Shown one piece after another: positions 27,890-36,049 of a DNA stretch of 40,536 bases. How positions within the stretch are numbered: position 1 is the stretch's first letter; every line of letters starts with the position of its first letter. The notes beneath the pieces were generated by a model. It searched no databases and had not been told where the DNA came from. It was given only the letters and a program-made list of their open reading frames with translations. The DNA comes from Pseudomonadota bacterium. GTDB taxonomy: Bacteria; Pseudomonadota; Gammaproteobacteria; Pseudomonadales; Halieaceae. The stretch spans positions 1 to 40,536 of the forward strand of contig PKCZ01000034.1 of the NCBI GenBank assembly GCA_002862405.1, read 5' to 3'. Both the position numbers and the translations under genes were made by a program.

Positions 27890-30800
27890 GTCAGTGCTCC
27901 CCTAGGCGCCTTCAGCTGAGCACGTTCTATTCGGCTGTCCTGCGGCGCTCCTAAAAGCACGTACGCAGATGGCACAAGGTAGAATGTAATAATAGTAGAG
28001 AGTACAACACCGCCTGCAATTGCCATTGCAAAGGGTGGCCAGAACTGACTGCCTTCAAGTATTAGTGGCAGGAATCCGCCGAAAGTGGTCAAAGTGGTCG
28101 ATATGATGTGGCGACTTGAGTCTAATACCTCGTCGCGCATGGCTACTCTGTTACCGCTGGCGGCTGCAGGCGATTGTTGAAACGATGTCAAAATAATTAT
28201 GCATGCATTAACAGAAACTCCAATTGACCCGAGCACACCAACCAAAGCCATGATCCCTAGAGGGTAACGAAAAAGTGCGAGTGTGAGGAAGCTCAGCCCG
28301 AAGGCACAAACGACGACACCGGCAGTGAGAAGGGAAAGTCGCCAAGAGTTGAATGTCAGCATAATCGTTGCCAACAACAACGAAAGCACTAGTCCCGCCG
28401 GTCCCATCAGGTCGTTCACAACGTCAGCCCGGTCAGCACTGTCACCACCAAAGTTGTAACGGTATCCATCAGGCAACGATATGGGGTTTATCTCCAGGGA
28501 TTGCCTTAGTAACTTTAACGCTTCCTCCGGAAGAACGCCTCGTGTCAAAAACGCTTGAACCTGATTAATTCGTTCCCCGTCTCTCCGCCCTATAGGCGGG
28601 TCATCCGGTACAATCTGTAGGTCACCGATAGCAGAAAGAGGTACAAACCGAGGTTTACCAAGTTTCCCGGGGAGAGGGATCTGCAAATTAAGCAGTTTAT
28701 CGCTGTCTTGCCAGACCTCACGCTCCAGTTTAGTTCTAACTCGCAACTGCTCGGTGTCTTCGATGACAGCGCCGCCAAACTGACCTCTGAGATATCCATC
28801 TACTAACGCGGCTACCTGTGCCCGTTCCAAACCAAGACGGCGGATTTTACCTTGGTCAAGGTAGAGCTCTAATTTCGGCGCAGCTGGGCTAATGGATAAC
28901 CTTGTATGAGTAATGTCAGGCAACTCTTGCAGGCGCTGCCTGAATTGCTCACCTAAGACACGTAGGGTGTGCGTATTGGGTCCGTAGAGGATAACCTCGA
29001 GCGGCGCATCCACTGGCGGGCCCTGATCAATACCCAATACTAGGATCTGCGCTTGAGGATACTTGCGATCAAAGTTTTTCTGTAGCCGCCTTATCAAAGC
29101 ATTTGTTTGATTCTCGTCTCGCGTGAGGACCATGCCCTCTGCCCAGCCCGGAGCATTACGTTTATTTGAACGAAGGTTATAGTAAAACGCGGGCGGACTC
29201 TCGCCAACAGACCAGTCGGCTCGACGAATGAGCGGCTCTGCCCTTAGATCATTATCGACCTGGCGCACGAGCTCCAGAGTCGCCTCAATGCCCGCACTTC
29301 TCGGCATCTCAATCCTAAGATAGAGCTGGTCGCGATCAGTGCCCGGGAAAAATTGCGCCGTGAGTGTCGATACACTGGCAAACCCAAGGATAGGCACTGA
29401 CACGGCAAGCAATATCGAAGCCAAGGGATATTTCAGGGACCAATCGATAGATGATGCAAAAGCCTCCTTCGCTTTTGGAAGGACGATCCCTGACCGCCAC
29501 CATGCGGCTCGAGCCATCAATGCGCCGGGCAATAAGCGACCGCCCAGTGCGGGGGTGATCGAGAGCGCCAGGAGTAAACTCATAAAAAGCATTACAATCA
29601 CACAGGTCGCTAAGCTTCCTATGAAATCGCCAGCGGCGCCTTTAAGTATTGCCATCGGCGTAAAGGCGAACGCCGTGGTAATCGTAGCACTGACGAGAGG
29701 TATGGTCATACGTTTGACTGCTTTTTGCATTGCGTCTATCGCCTCATCGCCGTTGAGTAGGTGTTTACGGATCTCGTCGGTTATCACAATCGACCCATCA
29801 ACGAGAAGTCCAAGAGCCACTACTAGGCCGGTCATTGAAAACTGATGAATGGGTACGTCTAGATAGTTCAAGGCAACCATTGACATTAGAGTGCAAAGCG
29901 GGAGGCTGAGAGCGACGATCAATGCAGCTCGCCAACCCAAAGTCAAAAACAAGACGGAAACGACAATAATCACACCGGCGATAATATTTTTCGCAACCCC
30001 AGCTAAGCGCGCCTCCGTGTACCCGCTCTGATCATAGGTTGTCTCGATGACAATCCCTTCGGCTGCATTCGTGCGGTAGTCTTCAAGAAATGCATCGAAT
30101 TGCTTGCTGTACTTATCGACTTGATAGCCCTCCTTCATTTCCACCGCAATAAATACAGATCGACGTCCATTCGATAGGGCCAACCTCACAGGTGGCTCTG
30201 CTTCAGATTTAGTAATAGTGGCTATATCGCTAATTCGGATACCTGTGACGCTGTTAGCGTCGGCTTTAATAAACGTGTCTCTCACGGCTTGCGCATCGGT
30301 GAAATTGCCAGCAACTTCAATGGTTAGCGCATTCGTAGGTGAGGCAAGCTTACCCGCAGGTGTCCTCGCATCGGCCAGTGCCAATGTTCTTGCAACATCG
30401 TCTATCGAAAGACCCATTGTGCTTAAGGCTGAGCCATCGATCTCAATGTTAATCTCCTCGTCAGGTAAGCCGTAGTGTTTTACGCGGCGCGTTTGAGGCA
30501 CTTTGCGAGCTGCATCGGCCAGGCTAAGAGCCTCTCGTCGTAACAGCGACGGCGATATACTTACCCCCTCGTCGGCGCTGATAGATAAAATTTTTACAAA
30601 GGTCGTGAAGAGATCGTCGTCAAAAACGGGTTTGGTGGCACCGTCGGGTAGCTCAGCAGTAATGCGATCAATTTTACCCCGCAATTCTGACCAAACGCGC
30701 TTAATTTCAGCGCGGGGCAGTTTGTAATCAGCCTCGACCACGATAGTAGATACGCCACTGACGGAGCTCGAGTTGATCTGATCTACACTAGGATGCTCTC

Positions 30801-31011
30801 GCAGAGCGTCTTCAAGGGGTTTTGTGACTAGGCTCTCCACCCGCGCAGGGCTGGCACCGGGATAAAAGGTTTGGATCGAAGCAACGAAAGGTGTAATCGA
30901 GGGATCTTCCTGTCGACCCAAACTGTTGTAGGAAGTGAACCCCACAACAACGATGGAAAGCACGAGTAGGGCGAGGTAGCGCCCATTTTCAAATAGGCTT
31001 GAGGCAATCAT
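27886..31011 (-). CDS. RND-type efflux pump, inner-membrane permease
   Basis: This 1041-residue proton-driven transporter has the RND layout: one N-terminal helix, a periplasmic porter and docking loop, a group of helices, a second periplasmic loop and the last helices. The TM4 segment reads LGLLVDGSIVITDEI. The AcrB counterpart has two adjacent aspartates (407 and 408); here the second is Gly. In TM10, SIGVSVNACIII has Asn where AcrB has Lys940. The subfamily is therefore not classic AcrB. It is closer to RND pumps with ID/VDxxIVxxDE in TM4. It lies 10 bases after the MFP gene. No outer-membrane channel gene follows, so a TolC-like protein encoded elsewhere is presumed. The substrate is unknown. 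Confidence 0.93.
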   Translation of the reverse strand: MIASSLFENGRYLALLVLSIVVVGFTSYNSLGRQEDPSITPFVASIQTFYPGASPARVESLVTKPLEDALREHPSVDQINSSSVSGVSTIVVEADYKLPRAEIKRVWSELRGKIDRITAELPDGATKPVFDDDLFTTFVKILSISADEGVSISPSLLRREALSLADAARKVPQTRRVKHYGLPDEEINIEIDGSALSTMGLSIDDVARTLALADARTPAGKLASPTNALTIEVAGNFTDAQAVRDTFIKADANSVTGIRISDIATITKSEAEPPVRLALSNGRRSVFIAVEMKEGYQVDKYSKQFDAFLEDYRTNAAEGIVIETTYDQSGYTEARLAGVAKNIIAGVIIVVSVLFLTLGWRAALIVALSLPLCTLMSMVALNYLDVPIHQFSMTGLVVALGLLVDGSIVITDEIRKHLLNGDEAIDAMQKAVKRMTIPLVSATITTAFAFTPMAILKGAAGDFIGSLATCVIVMLFMSLLLALSITPALGGRLLPGALMARAAWWRSGIVLPKAKEAFASSIDWSLKYPLASILLAVSVPILGFASVSTLTAQFFPGTDRDQLYLRIEMPRSAGIEATLELVRQVDNDLRAEPLIRRADWSVGESPPAFYYNLRSNKRNAPGWAEGMVLTRDENQTNALIRRLQKNFDRKYPQAQILVLGIDQGPPVDAPLEVILYGPNTHTLRVLGEQFRQRLQELPDITHTRLSISPAAPKLELYLDQGKIRRLGLERAQVAALVDGYLRGQFGGAVIEDTEQLRVRTKLEREVWQDSDKLLNLQIPLPGKLGKPRFVPLSAIGDLQIVPDDPPIGRRDGERINQVQAFLTRGVLPEEALKLLRQSLEINPISLPDGYRYNFGGDSADRADVVNDLMGPAGLVLSLLLATIMLTFNSWRLSLLTAGVVVCAFGLSFLTLALFRYPLGIMALVGVLGSIGVSVNACIIILTSFQQSPAAASGNRVAMRDEVLDSSRHIISTTLTTFGGFLPLILEGSQFWPPFAMAIAGGVVLSTIITFYLVPSAYVLLGAPQDSRIERAQLKAPRGALT

Positions 31012-31021
31012 TGGTGGGTGC

Positions 31022-32146
31022 TCAATTGATCACGCGTATCGAGGGTACGATTTCGACAGGAGATCCAGGTGACAGCCGCTGCATGCCGGAGGCGACAACC
31101 TTTGCATCATCGGTGATCGTTCCTCGCACAAAGACGCGATCGCCCTCGCTGTAGATGACCTCTACACTTTCTCTCGCTGTAATGGTCTCACCGGACGCAT
31201 TTTTGCGCGTGATAAGCACAGTCCATAGTCCCTTGTCACCCTCAAGAAGGGCACTGAGGGGTAACCATCCGCCTGTTTCCGTGATATCCTCCTCGAATTG
31301 GAGTGCAACGGTTTGCCCGACGCGAGCAGGCGTGCCCTCAGGTAGGGTGAGAACAACGAGTACCGTCAATGTTTGGGAATCCACGTCTGCGCCCACACTT
31401 CGTAGTGTTGCTGGAACGGCTGTATCGTTGAGGTAGAGGCTGTACTGCTCACCAATCCGGGCGCTGTCAGCAAATTTTGGTGATATGCCAACGTGAGCCT
31501 CGCGCTCACCGACAGATACCAGGCGTAGGACCGGTACATTTGGGCCAATGATGCTTCCGGGCTCTCGCAGGGTCTTCGAGACGACGGCATCGAAGGGCGC
31601 GGTCAATTGGCTCTTTGCAACGACTATTTCTGCATTTCGGACGCTAGCCTGTGTGGTTTCAAGTCGAGCACGGGTAGCTTCAACGGTGAGACGTGCATCG
31701 TCGGCCTCCCTTTCTGAAACAAGATTCTGACTGAGTAGGCTGTTGATGCGTTCTAGGTTGAGTTCTGCAAGCTCGAGCTGAGCTGCCACTTCTTTCGATT
31801 GCGCCCTCGCAAGCGAGAGCGCGGCTTCTTGCTGGCGCGTATCAAGTTTACCAAGCTCTTGACCGGTGGTGACGAAATCACCCTCCTGTGCGGTGAGAGC
31901 GTCTAAGACGCCCGCGACCTCAAAACCCACATTGCTATCTGAGCTTGCCTCGACAACGCCTAAAAAGCGTGTCGTGGTCTTGTAACTGCGCTCCAGCTGA
32001 TAGGGCACAACAACGACAGGTAGGGGCTGTGCCTCGGTCGAGATGGTTGGTTTGACGTTTGCCTCGATTGCATCAGACCCGAACAGTACGATGCCGGCGG
32101 CACCGACAGCACTGAACAGGGTTGTAAAGAACATGCGTGATGTCAT
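31022..32146 (-). CDS. Efflux RND periplasmic adaptor (membrane fusion protein)
   Basis: This is the HlyD/AcrA-type adaptor linking the RND pump to an outer-membrane channel. An N-terminal hydrophobic segment (about residues 6-24, FFTTLFSAVGAAGIVLFGS) anchors or exports it. The lipoyl half-motifs are VGFEVAGVLDALTAQEGDFV and LTAPFDAVVSKTLREPGS. They flank an alpha-helical hairpin of about residues 105-165 rich in Glu, Ala and Leu. A beta-barrel and membrane-proximal domain follow. No lipobox cysteine is seen, so it is probably not a lipoprotein. It is the first gene of the operon and is controlled by the palindromes just upstream. Confidence 0.93.
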   Translation of the reverse strand: MTSRMFFTTLFSAVGAAGIVLFGSDAIEANVKPTISTEAQPLPVVVVPYQLERSYKTTTRFLGVVEASSDSNVGFEVAGVLDALTAQEGDFVTTGQELGKLDTRQQEAALSLARAQSKEVAAQLELAELNLERINSLLSQNLVSEREADDARLTVEATRARLETTQASVRNAEIVVAKSQLTAPFDAVVSKTLREPGSIIGPNVPVLRLVSVGEREAHVGISPKFADSARIGEQYSLYLNDTAVPATLRSVGADVDSQTLTVLVVLTLPEGTPARVGQTVALQFEEDITETGGWLPLSALLEGDKGLWTVLITRKNASGETITARESVEVIYSEGDRVFVRGTITDDAKVVASGMQRLSPGSPVEIVPSIRVIN

Positions 32147-32164
32147 AGCTTCGCGTGTCTCGAA

Positions 32165-32203
32165 TGTTAATGATATTAACTTGCGATGTTATCACGATTA
32201 ACA
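32165..32203. promoter_or_regulatory. Two tandem 17-bp operator-like palindromes upstream of the efflux operon
   Basis: Site 1 is TGTTAATGATATTAACT (32165-32181), with perfect GTTAAT / ATTAAC arms around GAT. Site 2 is TGTTATCACGATTAACA (32187-32203), with near-perfect arms. Their centres are 22 bp apart, two helical turns, so two dimers would sit on the same face of DNA. They overlap the predicted promoter. The TetR protein of the same operon is the obvious candidate ligand, but that is inference. Confidence 0.72.
32173..32201 (-). promoter_or_regulatory. Predicted promoter of the MFP-RND-tetR operon
   Basis: On the - strand TTAATC (32196-32201) and TAATAT (32173-32178) are separated by exactly 17 bases. 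The -35 element lies in palindrome 2 and the -10 element in palindrome 1, so repressor binding would block both. The elements are weak matches to consensus. Transcription would start about 20 bases before the MFP ATG. Confidence 0.45.
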
Positions 32204-32293
32204 TTCAAAAATCAGCCTGTCGTGTTGCTGTTTAGGTTGAGGACGAGAACCTTTCTACTTGCGTCAAATTCGCTAATCCGAGACACTTCGAAG

Positions 32294-32311
32294 CCTTGTC
32301 TTCGGACAAGG
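32294..32311 (+). other. UUCG-capped hairpin just before the 4.5S RNA gene
   Basis: CCTTGTC-TTCG-GACAAGG is a perfect 7-bp stem closed by a C(UUCG)G tetraloop, the extra-stable RNA type. It ends 8 bases before the inferred 5' end of 4.5S RNA. No T run follows, so it is not a terminator. It may be part of a 4.5S precursor leader removed by RNase P. Confidence 0.6.
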
Positions 32312-32319
32312 TCACTGGT

Positions 32320-32423
32320 GACTCGGACGGTCCCCTCGCAGCGATAGATAGTGAACCCCGCCAGGCCCGGAAGGGAGCAACGGTAGTTATCGACTCGGGT
32401 GCCGAGGTGTGGCTGTTCGAGTC
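32320..32423 (+). ncRNA. ffs: Signal recognition particle 4.5S RNA
   Basis: The conserved SRP domain IV is clear: GCCAGGCCCGGAAGGGAGCA, followed by ACGGTAG, with the GGAA tetraloop and the asymmetric internal loops that bind Ffh. The flanks GACTCGGACGG (5') and GGCTGTTCGAGTC (3') pair with a few G-U and mismatch positions to form the long rod-like helix. This fixes the ends near 32320 and 32423, about 104 bases, similar to E. coli 4.5S. SRP RNA upstream of dnaX is a known arrangement in gammaproteobacteria. The exact ends are inferred from pairing. Confidence 0.92.
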
Positions 32424-32449
32424 GCCTCCAATAACGGTCGGGCTCCAAA

Positions 32450-34324
32450 ATGGCTTATCAAGTTCTTGCGCGTAAATGGCGACCCTCCAACTTCTCCGAG
32501 ATGGTTGGACAGGAGCACGTGGTTAAGGCACTGACGACCGCATTAGAGTCCGAGAGACTGCACCATGCCTACTTGTTTACGGGTACCCGCGGGGTAGGGA
32601 AAACCACGGTTGCGCGGCTGATTGCGAAAAGCCTCAACTGCGAAACGGGCGTAACCGCTGAGCCCTGTGGGCAATGTGCGAGTTGCATCGAGATTGCCGA
32701 AGGCAGAAGCGTTGATGTACTTGAAGTTGATGCTGCCTCTCGAACCAAGGTCGAAGATACGCGAGACCTGCTTGATAATGTTCAGTACGCGCCAACGCGC
32801 TCGCGTTTCAAGATTTACCTGATCGACGAAGTTCACATGCTCTCGAATCACAGCTTCAATGCGCTGTTGAAAACGCTCGAAGAGCCACCGGAACACGTCA
32901 AGTTTTTACTGGCAACGACAGATCCGCAAAAACTGCCCGCAACCGTGTTGTCGCGGTGTCTACAGTTCAACTTGAAGAACATGGTGCCGCAGCAAATCAT
33001 TGATCATCTTCGTCAGGTGCTGGCAGAGGAATCGGTAAGCTTCGACGATGAGTCGCTGGCATTGCTCGCTCGTGGTGCCGAGGGGTCGATGCGAGACGCA
33101 CTGTCGCTGACTGACCAGGCCATCGCGCATGGATCGGGAAAGTTGGCGGCTGATGAAGTCCGGCAAATGCTTGGCACAGTGTCGAGAACCAAGGTATTTG
33201 ACTTGCTGGATACAATCGTTGCGAACGATCCCAAGCTTGCACTGGTTGTGGTCGAGGACATCGCGTCACATTCACCGGACTATGCCGGGACATTAGACGA
33301 GCTCGCATCAGTCTTACACCAGATAAGCTTGGCTCAGGCAGTACCAGGCTCGGTAGATTTGACCTTACCCGAGCATGAGAGGCTGGCGAGCGTGGCTCAG
33401 GGTATGACAGCTGATGATGCGCATTTGTGGTGGCAGATGGCTGTGGCCGCGAAACGTGAGCTTTATTTGGCGTCTGATCCCCGTGCTGGGCTCGATATGG
33501 CTGTCCTGCGAATGATTGCCTTCAGACCGGCCGTTGTGTTGACAGACGCATCTGAGGTGCTCCCGGCAAAAAAGCCTGAGCCACCGGTGATGCCGGTGGA
33601 GCCGGTAACCACGTCAAAGCAACAACCGAGTATTTCATCGGATCGACCTAGCAACGACGTTATAAGCGCGGATCAAATGGCTTTCGAGCGGGAAATTGTC
33701 GCGTCAAAGCGGGTTTCTGCGCCAGTGTCCAGAGCCTTTGCAGCAGAAAATCTCGCGCCCGCGGTGGAAGTTGCTGATAAACCCTCACAGGCAATCGTCG
33801 AGGTGCCAACACGAGCTGCAACAAGCGTCCATCCGTTGGGGGCTTCCAACGGTGTTGCCAATGGCAGTCAGGTTCTGTCCCCGACTGTCATTGAGGTCCC
33901 TGACGGAGCCAAGCCACCAGATGAGGATCTGCCAACCCATGGATCCTGGCCCGACTTTTTCGAAACGTTGGGGCTCAAAGGCGTTATACACACGGTAGCC
34001 TCGCACTTCGAGCTGTCTGTGGCCTTTGACCGGACTCTATGTTTTACGGTGTCTCCCGCCAATGCCACGCTCTTCAACGAACGGCACCAGAGAGGTCTGG
34101 CATCTGCGATCGAACAAGTGTTAGAAGATCTGGTGACCGTACAGGTTGTTCTAGGTGAAACCTCGGATAACACACCTGCGCATCAACGCGAATTGTTGGA
34201 GCAGCGACGGCTCTCAGCTGCGCGCCAAGCGCTCGAGTCTGATGATTGTCTCAACGCGTTGTTGACCGATTTTGATGCCATTGTCCTTCCAGAGTCGGTC
34301 CGTCCCCCCCTAGTGGAGCTGTAG
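32450..34324 (+). CDS. dnaX: DNA polymerase III subunits tau and gamma
   Basis: DnaX is the motor of the clamp loader; tau also bridges the polymerases and DnaB. The AAA+ domain has Walker A GTRGVGKT (about residues 45-52), zinc cysteines CGQCASC (73-79), Walker B IDEVHML and the LSRC arginine-finger segment. A low-complexity proline-rich linker follows from about residue 360. The C-terminal tau domain starts near [12 protein letters not shown] and would contact the alpha subunit. The full protein is 624 residues. A programmed frameshift site near codon 374 predicts a gamma form of about 376 residues. It starts with ATG 26 bases after 4.5S RNA. recR follows after 4 bases; the usual ybaB gene is absent. 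Confidence 0.96.
   Translation: MAYQVLARKWRPSNFSEMVGQEHVVKALTTALESERLHHAYLFTGTRGVGKTTVARLIAKSLNCETGVTAEPCGQCASCIEIAEGRSVDVLEVDAASRTKVEDTRDLLDNVQYAPTRSRFKIYLIDEVHMLSNHSFNALLKTLEEPPEHVKFLLATTDPQKLPATVLSRCLQFNLKNMVPQQIIDHLRQVLAEESVSFDDESLALLARGAEGSMRDALSLTDQAIAHGSGKLAADEVRQMLGTVSRTKVFDLLDTIVANDPKLALVVVEDIASHSPDYAGTLDELASVLHQISLAQAVPGSVDLTLPEHERLASVAQGMTADDAHLWWQMAVAAKRELYLASDPRAGLDMAVLRMIAFRPAVVLTDASEVLPAKKPEPPVMPVEPVTTSKQQPSISSDRPSNDVISADQMAFEREIVASKRVSAPVSRAFAAENLAPAVEVADKPSQAIVEVPTRAATSVHPLGASNGVANGSQVLSPTVIEVPDGAKPPDEDLPTHGSWPDFFETLGLKGVIHTVASHFELSVAFDRTLCFTVSPANATLFNERHQRGLASAIEQVLEDLVTVQVVLGETSDNTPAHQRELLEQRRLSAARQALESDDCLNALLTDFDAIVLPESVRPPLVEL
33554..33599 (+). promoter_or_regulatory. 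Programmed -1 ribosomal frameshift element in dnaX
   Basis: All parts of the known E. coli dnaX signal are present. An internal Shine-Dalgarno GAGGTG (33554-33559) lies 8 bases before the slippery heptamer A AAA AAG (33568-33574), which is in the correct zero frame (GCA AAA AAG). Six bases later a perfect 7-bp hairpin follows, CCACCGG-TGATG-CCGGTGG (33581-33599). After a -1 slip the ribosome reads GCC and then TGA (33577-33579), ending gamma one codon past the slip at about 376 residues. Confidence 0.9.
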
Positions 34325-34328
34325 ATCC

Positions 34329-34934
34329 TTGAAACTGAGTCCCGCAATACAAGAATTGATTGAGGCGCTACGACACTTGCCCGGTGTGGGGCCTAAATCT
34401 GCTCAGCGAATGACATTACATTTGCTCGAGCGCGATCGCGAGGCAGCTCAATTGTTGGGGGATGCACTTTTAAATGCGCTGGCAAAGGTTGAACGCTGCC
34501 AACGCTGTCGTAATTTTACAGAACTGACTATTTGTGAGATTTGCGGTGATCCAAAGCGCGACGATACGGCACTGTGTGTTGTTGAAACCCCAGCTGACGT
34601 AATGGCGATAGAACAGACGGGAAGTTATCGGGGACTATACTTTGTGCTCATGGGGCATTTGTCGCCCTTGGATGGGATCGGTCCAAAGCAGCTGGGTCTA
34701 GACAGCCTCAACGGTCTGTTCGATTCAGAGTCGATTGCGGAAGTCATTCTGGCGACCAACCCGACCGTCGAGGGTGAAGCAACAGGTCATTACATCGCGG
34801 AACTCGCACAACGACATAACATCAAGGTCACTCGCATTGCTCACGGGGTGCCACTGGGCGGTGAACTGGAATTTATCGATCCAACCACGTTGGCTCACGC
34901 GTTGGGCGGTAGAAAAGAAGTAGGGCAAGCTTGA
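34329..34934 (+). CDS. recR: Recombination mediator RecR
   Basis: RecR works with RecO and RecF to load RecA on gapped DNA. The protein begins [20 protein letters not shown], the standard start, with the helix-hairpin-helix [11 protein letters not shown] zinc finger follows: [18 protein letters not shown]. The TOPRIM domain begins at [15 protein letters not shown]-terminal Walker-B-like residues follow. The 201 residues are typical. It starts with TTG at 34329, four bases after the dnaX stop, and overlaps rnd by four bases (TTGA). Confidence 0.95.
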   Translation: MKLSPAIQELIEALRHLPGVGPKSAQRMTLHLLERDREAAQLLGDALLNALAKVERCQRCRNFTELTICEICGDPKRDDTALCVVETPADVMAIEQTGSYRGLYFVLMGHLSPLDGIGPKQLGLDSLNGLFDSESIAEVILATNPTVEGEATGHYIAELAQRHNIKVTRIAHGVPLGGELEFIDPTTLAHALGGRKEVGQA

Positions 34935-36049
34935 CATACGAGCTTATAGAAACAGATGAGGCCTTGGATGCGCTGCTGGAGCAGCACTCGGGCGAGCGAT
35001 TTGTTGCCGTTGATACCGAGTTTCGACGTCGAGACACGTTTTATCCGCAAGTTGCACTGCTACAGCTTTGCTGGAGAAAAGAGTCGTATCTAATTGATCC
35101 AACAACGATTTCTACTCTTGATTCAGTGAGAGAGTTATTGGCTGACTCCCGCGTGATCAAGCTGATCCACAGCCCTAGTGAAGATTTAGAAGTATTTGAT
35201 CGGTGGCTTCAGATGACGCCAACCCCTCTATTCGATACTCAACGCGCGCTGGCTGTGCTCGGACGAGGCTTCGGACTCGGCTATAGGGCAATGGTGGAGA
35301 TGTATACGGGTGACGTTATATCCAAAGAGGAAACTACTTCGGATTGGCTTAAACGACCCTTGACCGACCGTCAGCTTAGTTACGCCGCGCTCGATGTTAC
35401 CTACCTTCGCCAGATCGGAGAGCAACTCTACGATGCGTGCGAAGATCGTCAGCGTTTAGCCTGGGTTCTGGACGATACGGCGCGTCTGACACTTGGTGGC
35501 CGAGGGCCCGCGGCAAAATTTAAATCGGCTTGGAAAATGAAACCTCGCGAGCAGGCCATACTTCATCGATTGATCGACTGGCGCGATGAAGAGGCGAGAC
35601 GACTGGATAGGCCACGAAGTTGGGTGATACCCGACAAGGTAATGGTATCACTTGCGAAGCGTCAGCCATCGCATATGGCACAGCTGTCGACCGTCGATGG
35701 ACTTCACGACGCTATTATCAAAAAAAGGGGTAAGCGCATTCTGGAGGTCATCGCCAATGCAAGTGATGACCTGTCCGAATTGCCTGCTGGCTGGCAGGCA
35801 CCGCTGCGCTCAGATCAAAAAGAATGGGCATCAACGCTAGGAGAAGCTGTCGCAACCACTGCGGTGACTCTTGGCGTTGCGCCTGAGGTTCTGTTTGCGA
35901 GTAAGGACGTTGAGCGACTAATTCACGCTACCTTGGAATCTCAGGAAGTGCCGGAAGATCTCTTGGGTTGGAGAGATCCGGTCATAACTCAGCACCTAGT
36001 AGCGCTATTGGTGTCACTAGCGGGCCCATCTACTGACCCCAAGGCATGA
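34931..36049 (+). CDS. rnd: Ribonuclease D
   Basis: RNase D is a 3'-5' exoribonuclease in tRNA maturation. The DEDD catalytic residues appear in [17 protein letters not shown] (Asp28, Glu30), [11 protein letters not shown] and [10 protein letters not shown], the last giving the DEDDy-type Asp and Tyr. Two C-terminal HRDC domains follow, the first around [20 protein letters not shown]. The 372 residues are typical. The start is TTG within the recR stop region. It abuts the MATE gene directly with no gap. Confidence 0.94.
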   Translation: MTYELIETDEALDALLEQHSGERFVAVDTEFRRRDTFYPQVALLQLCWRKESYLIDPTTISTLDSVRELLADSRVIKLIHSPSEDLEVFDRWLQMTPTPLFDTQRALAVLGRGFGLGYRAMVEMYTGDVISKEETTSDWLKRPLTDRQLSYAALDVTYLRQIGEQLYDACEDRQRLAWVLDDTARLTLGGRGPAAKFKSAWKMKPREQAILHRLIDWRDEEARRLDRPRSWVIPDKVMVSLAKRQPSHMAQLSTVDGLHDAIIKKRGKRILEVIANASDDLSELPAGWQAPLRSDQKEWASTLGEAVATTAVTLGVAPEVLFASKDVERLIHATLESQEVPEDLLGWRDPVITQHLVALLVSLAGPSTDPKA

